Positions 5,276-5,406 of a stretch of 5,406 bases of DNA are shown in pieces. The stretch lies in assembly GCA_948888345.1 (NCBI GenBank), contig CAQTPN010000046.1, forward strand, positions 1-5,406, given 5' to 3'. The notes under the pieces are model-generated. The model did no database searches. It saw only the letters and a program-made list of their open reading frames with translations, and was not told the origin of the DNA. Both the position numbers and the translations under genes were made by a program. The stretch is from an uncultured bacterium. GTDB taxonomy: Bacteria; Cyanobacteriota; Vampirovibrionia; Gastranaerophilales; Gastranaerophilaceae. Each line of letters begins with the position of its first letter. Within the stretch, counting starts at the first letter, position 1.

Positions 5276-5406
5276 TTAAAGACTTTTATTTAATTGCTTA
5301 ATAAATTCGACTACAGAAGGCATCCCTATGCTGTAATATACATTTAGGCCCTTTTTTCTATCCTTTATTATTCCTGCATTTTTTAATTTAGAAAGGTTTT
5401 TTTTTT
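5276..5406 (-). CDS. ArsR/SmtB-type winged-helix transcriptional regulator, C-terminal fragment (truncated by contig end)
   Basis: Reading the minus strand in from the right edge gives an open frame of about 43 codons ending in TAA at 5278-5276. The product reads NLSKLKNAGIIKDRKKGL and continues VYYSIGMPSVVEFIKQLNKSL. This matches the end of ArsR-family repressors: the recognition-helix tail (usually HLSxLKxAGI), the wing with a basic K-x-x-K-x-x-x-V-Y-Y-S turn, and a C-terminal helix. Roughly the first 60 residues (DNA-binding helix start, dimer helix and any metal-sensing cysteines) lie beyond the window, so the inducer cannot be guessed. The first codons fall in a ten-base homopolymer (5397-5406) and may be unreliable: a His is usual where Asn is read. 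The gene is upstream of the glyoxalase-like gene on the same strand and might regulate it. Confidence 0.75.
   Translation of the reverse strand, partial: KKNLSKLKNAGIIKDRKKGLNVYYSIGMPSVVEFIKQLNKSL

Overview
This AT-rich 5.4 kb bacterial window looks like one complete short metagenomic contig. Its first 12 bases are the 3' end of an Illumina adapter, and its last 10 bases are a poly-T run. A gene is cut at each end. The organism is motile, as shown by flagellar rod genes. The flagellar genes, a bacterial calpain-type (C2) cysteine protease and small membrane proteins with an N-terminal 'FKG' motif would suit a gut Vampirovibrionia/Gastranaerophilales-type lineage. That assignment is an inference from memory of such genomes; nothing in the window proves it.

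Left third, plus strand (13-1360): an axial-rod gene cluster. It holds the C-terminal 150 residues of a FlgG/FlgF-type rod protein, then flgB and flgC, and closes with a perfect 11-bp inverted repeat that overlaps the flgC stop and probably acts as a terminator. The gap before flgB is a 13-bp tandem repeat carrying stacked stop codons and Shine-Dalgarno-like cores. fliE, which often follows flgBC, is absent.

Centre, minus strand (1375-3497): a convergent single gene for a 676-residue protein. A low-complexity N-terminal half and a long Gln/Glu/Ala coiled coil precede a C-terminal calpain-like protease core with its complete Cys-His-Asn triad. It has its own plausible promoter and a 5' leader that can fold to hide its ribosome binding site. 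This is the most interesting locus in the window.

Right third, minus strand (3508-5406), in order of transcription: the C-terminus of an ArsR/SmtB-type regulator (cut by the contig end), a glyoxalase I-like VOC enzyme with all four metal ligands, and two small membrane proteins of unknown function whose genes overlap by 4 bp (ATGA). The two membrane proteins share a weak common pattern and may be diverged paralogs. The regulator and glyoxalase may form a stress-response pair. The membrane pair looks translationally coupled, and its job is unknown.

No RNA genes, CRISPR arrays, insertion sequences or attachment sites were seen. No gene-free stretch exceeds about 105 bases.
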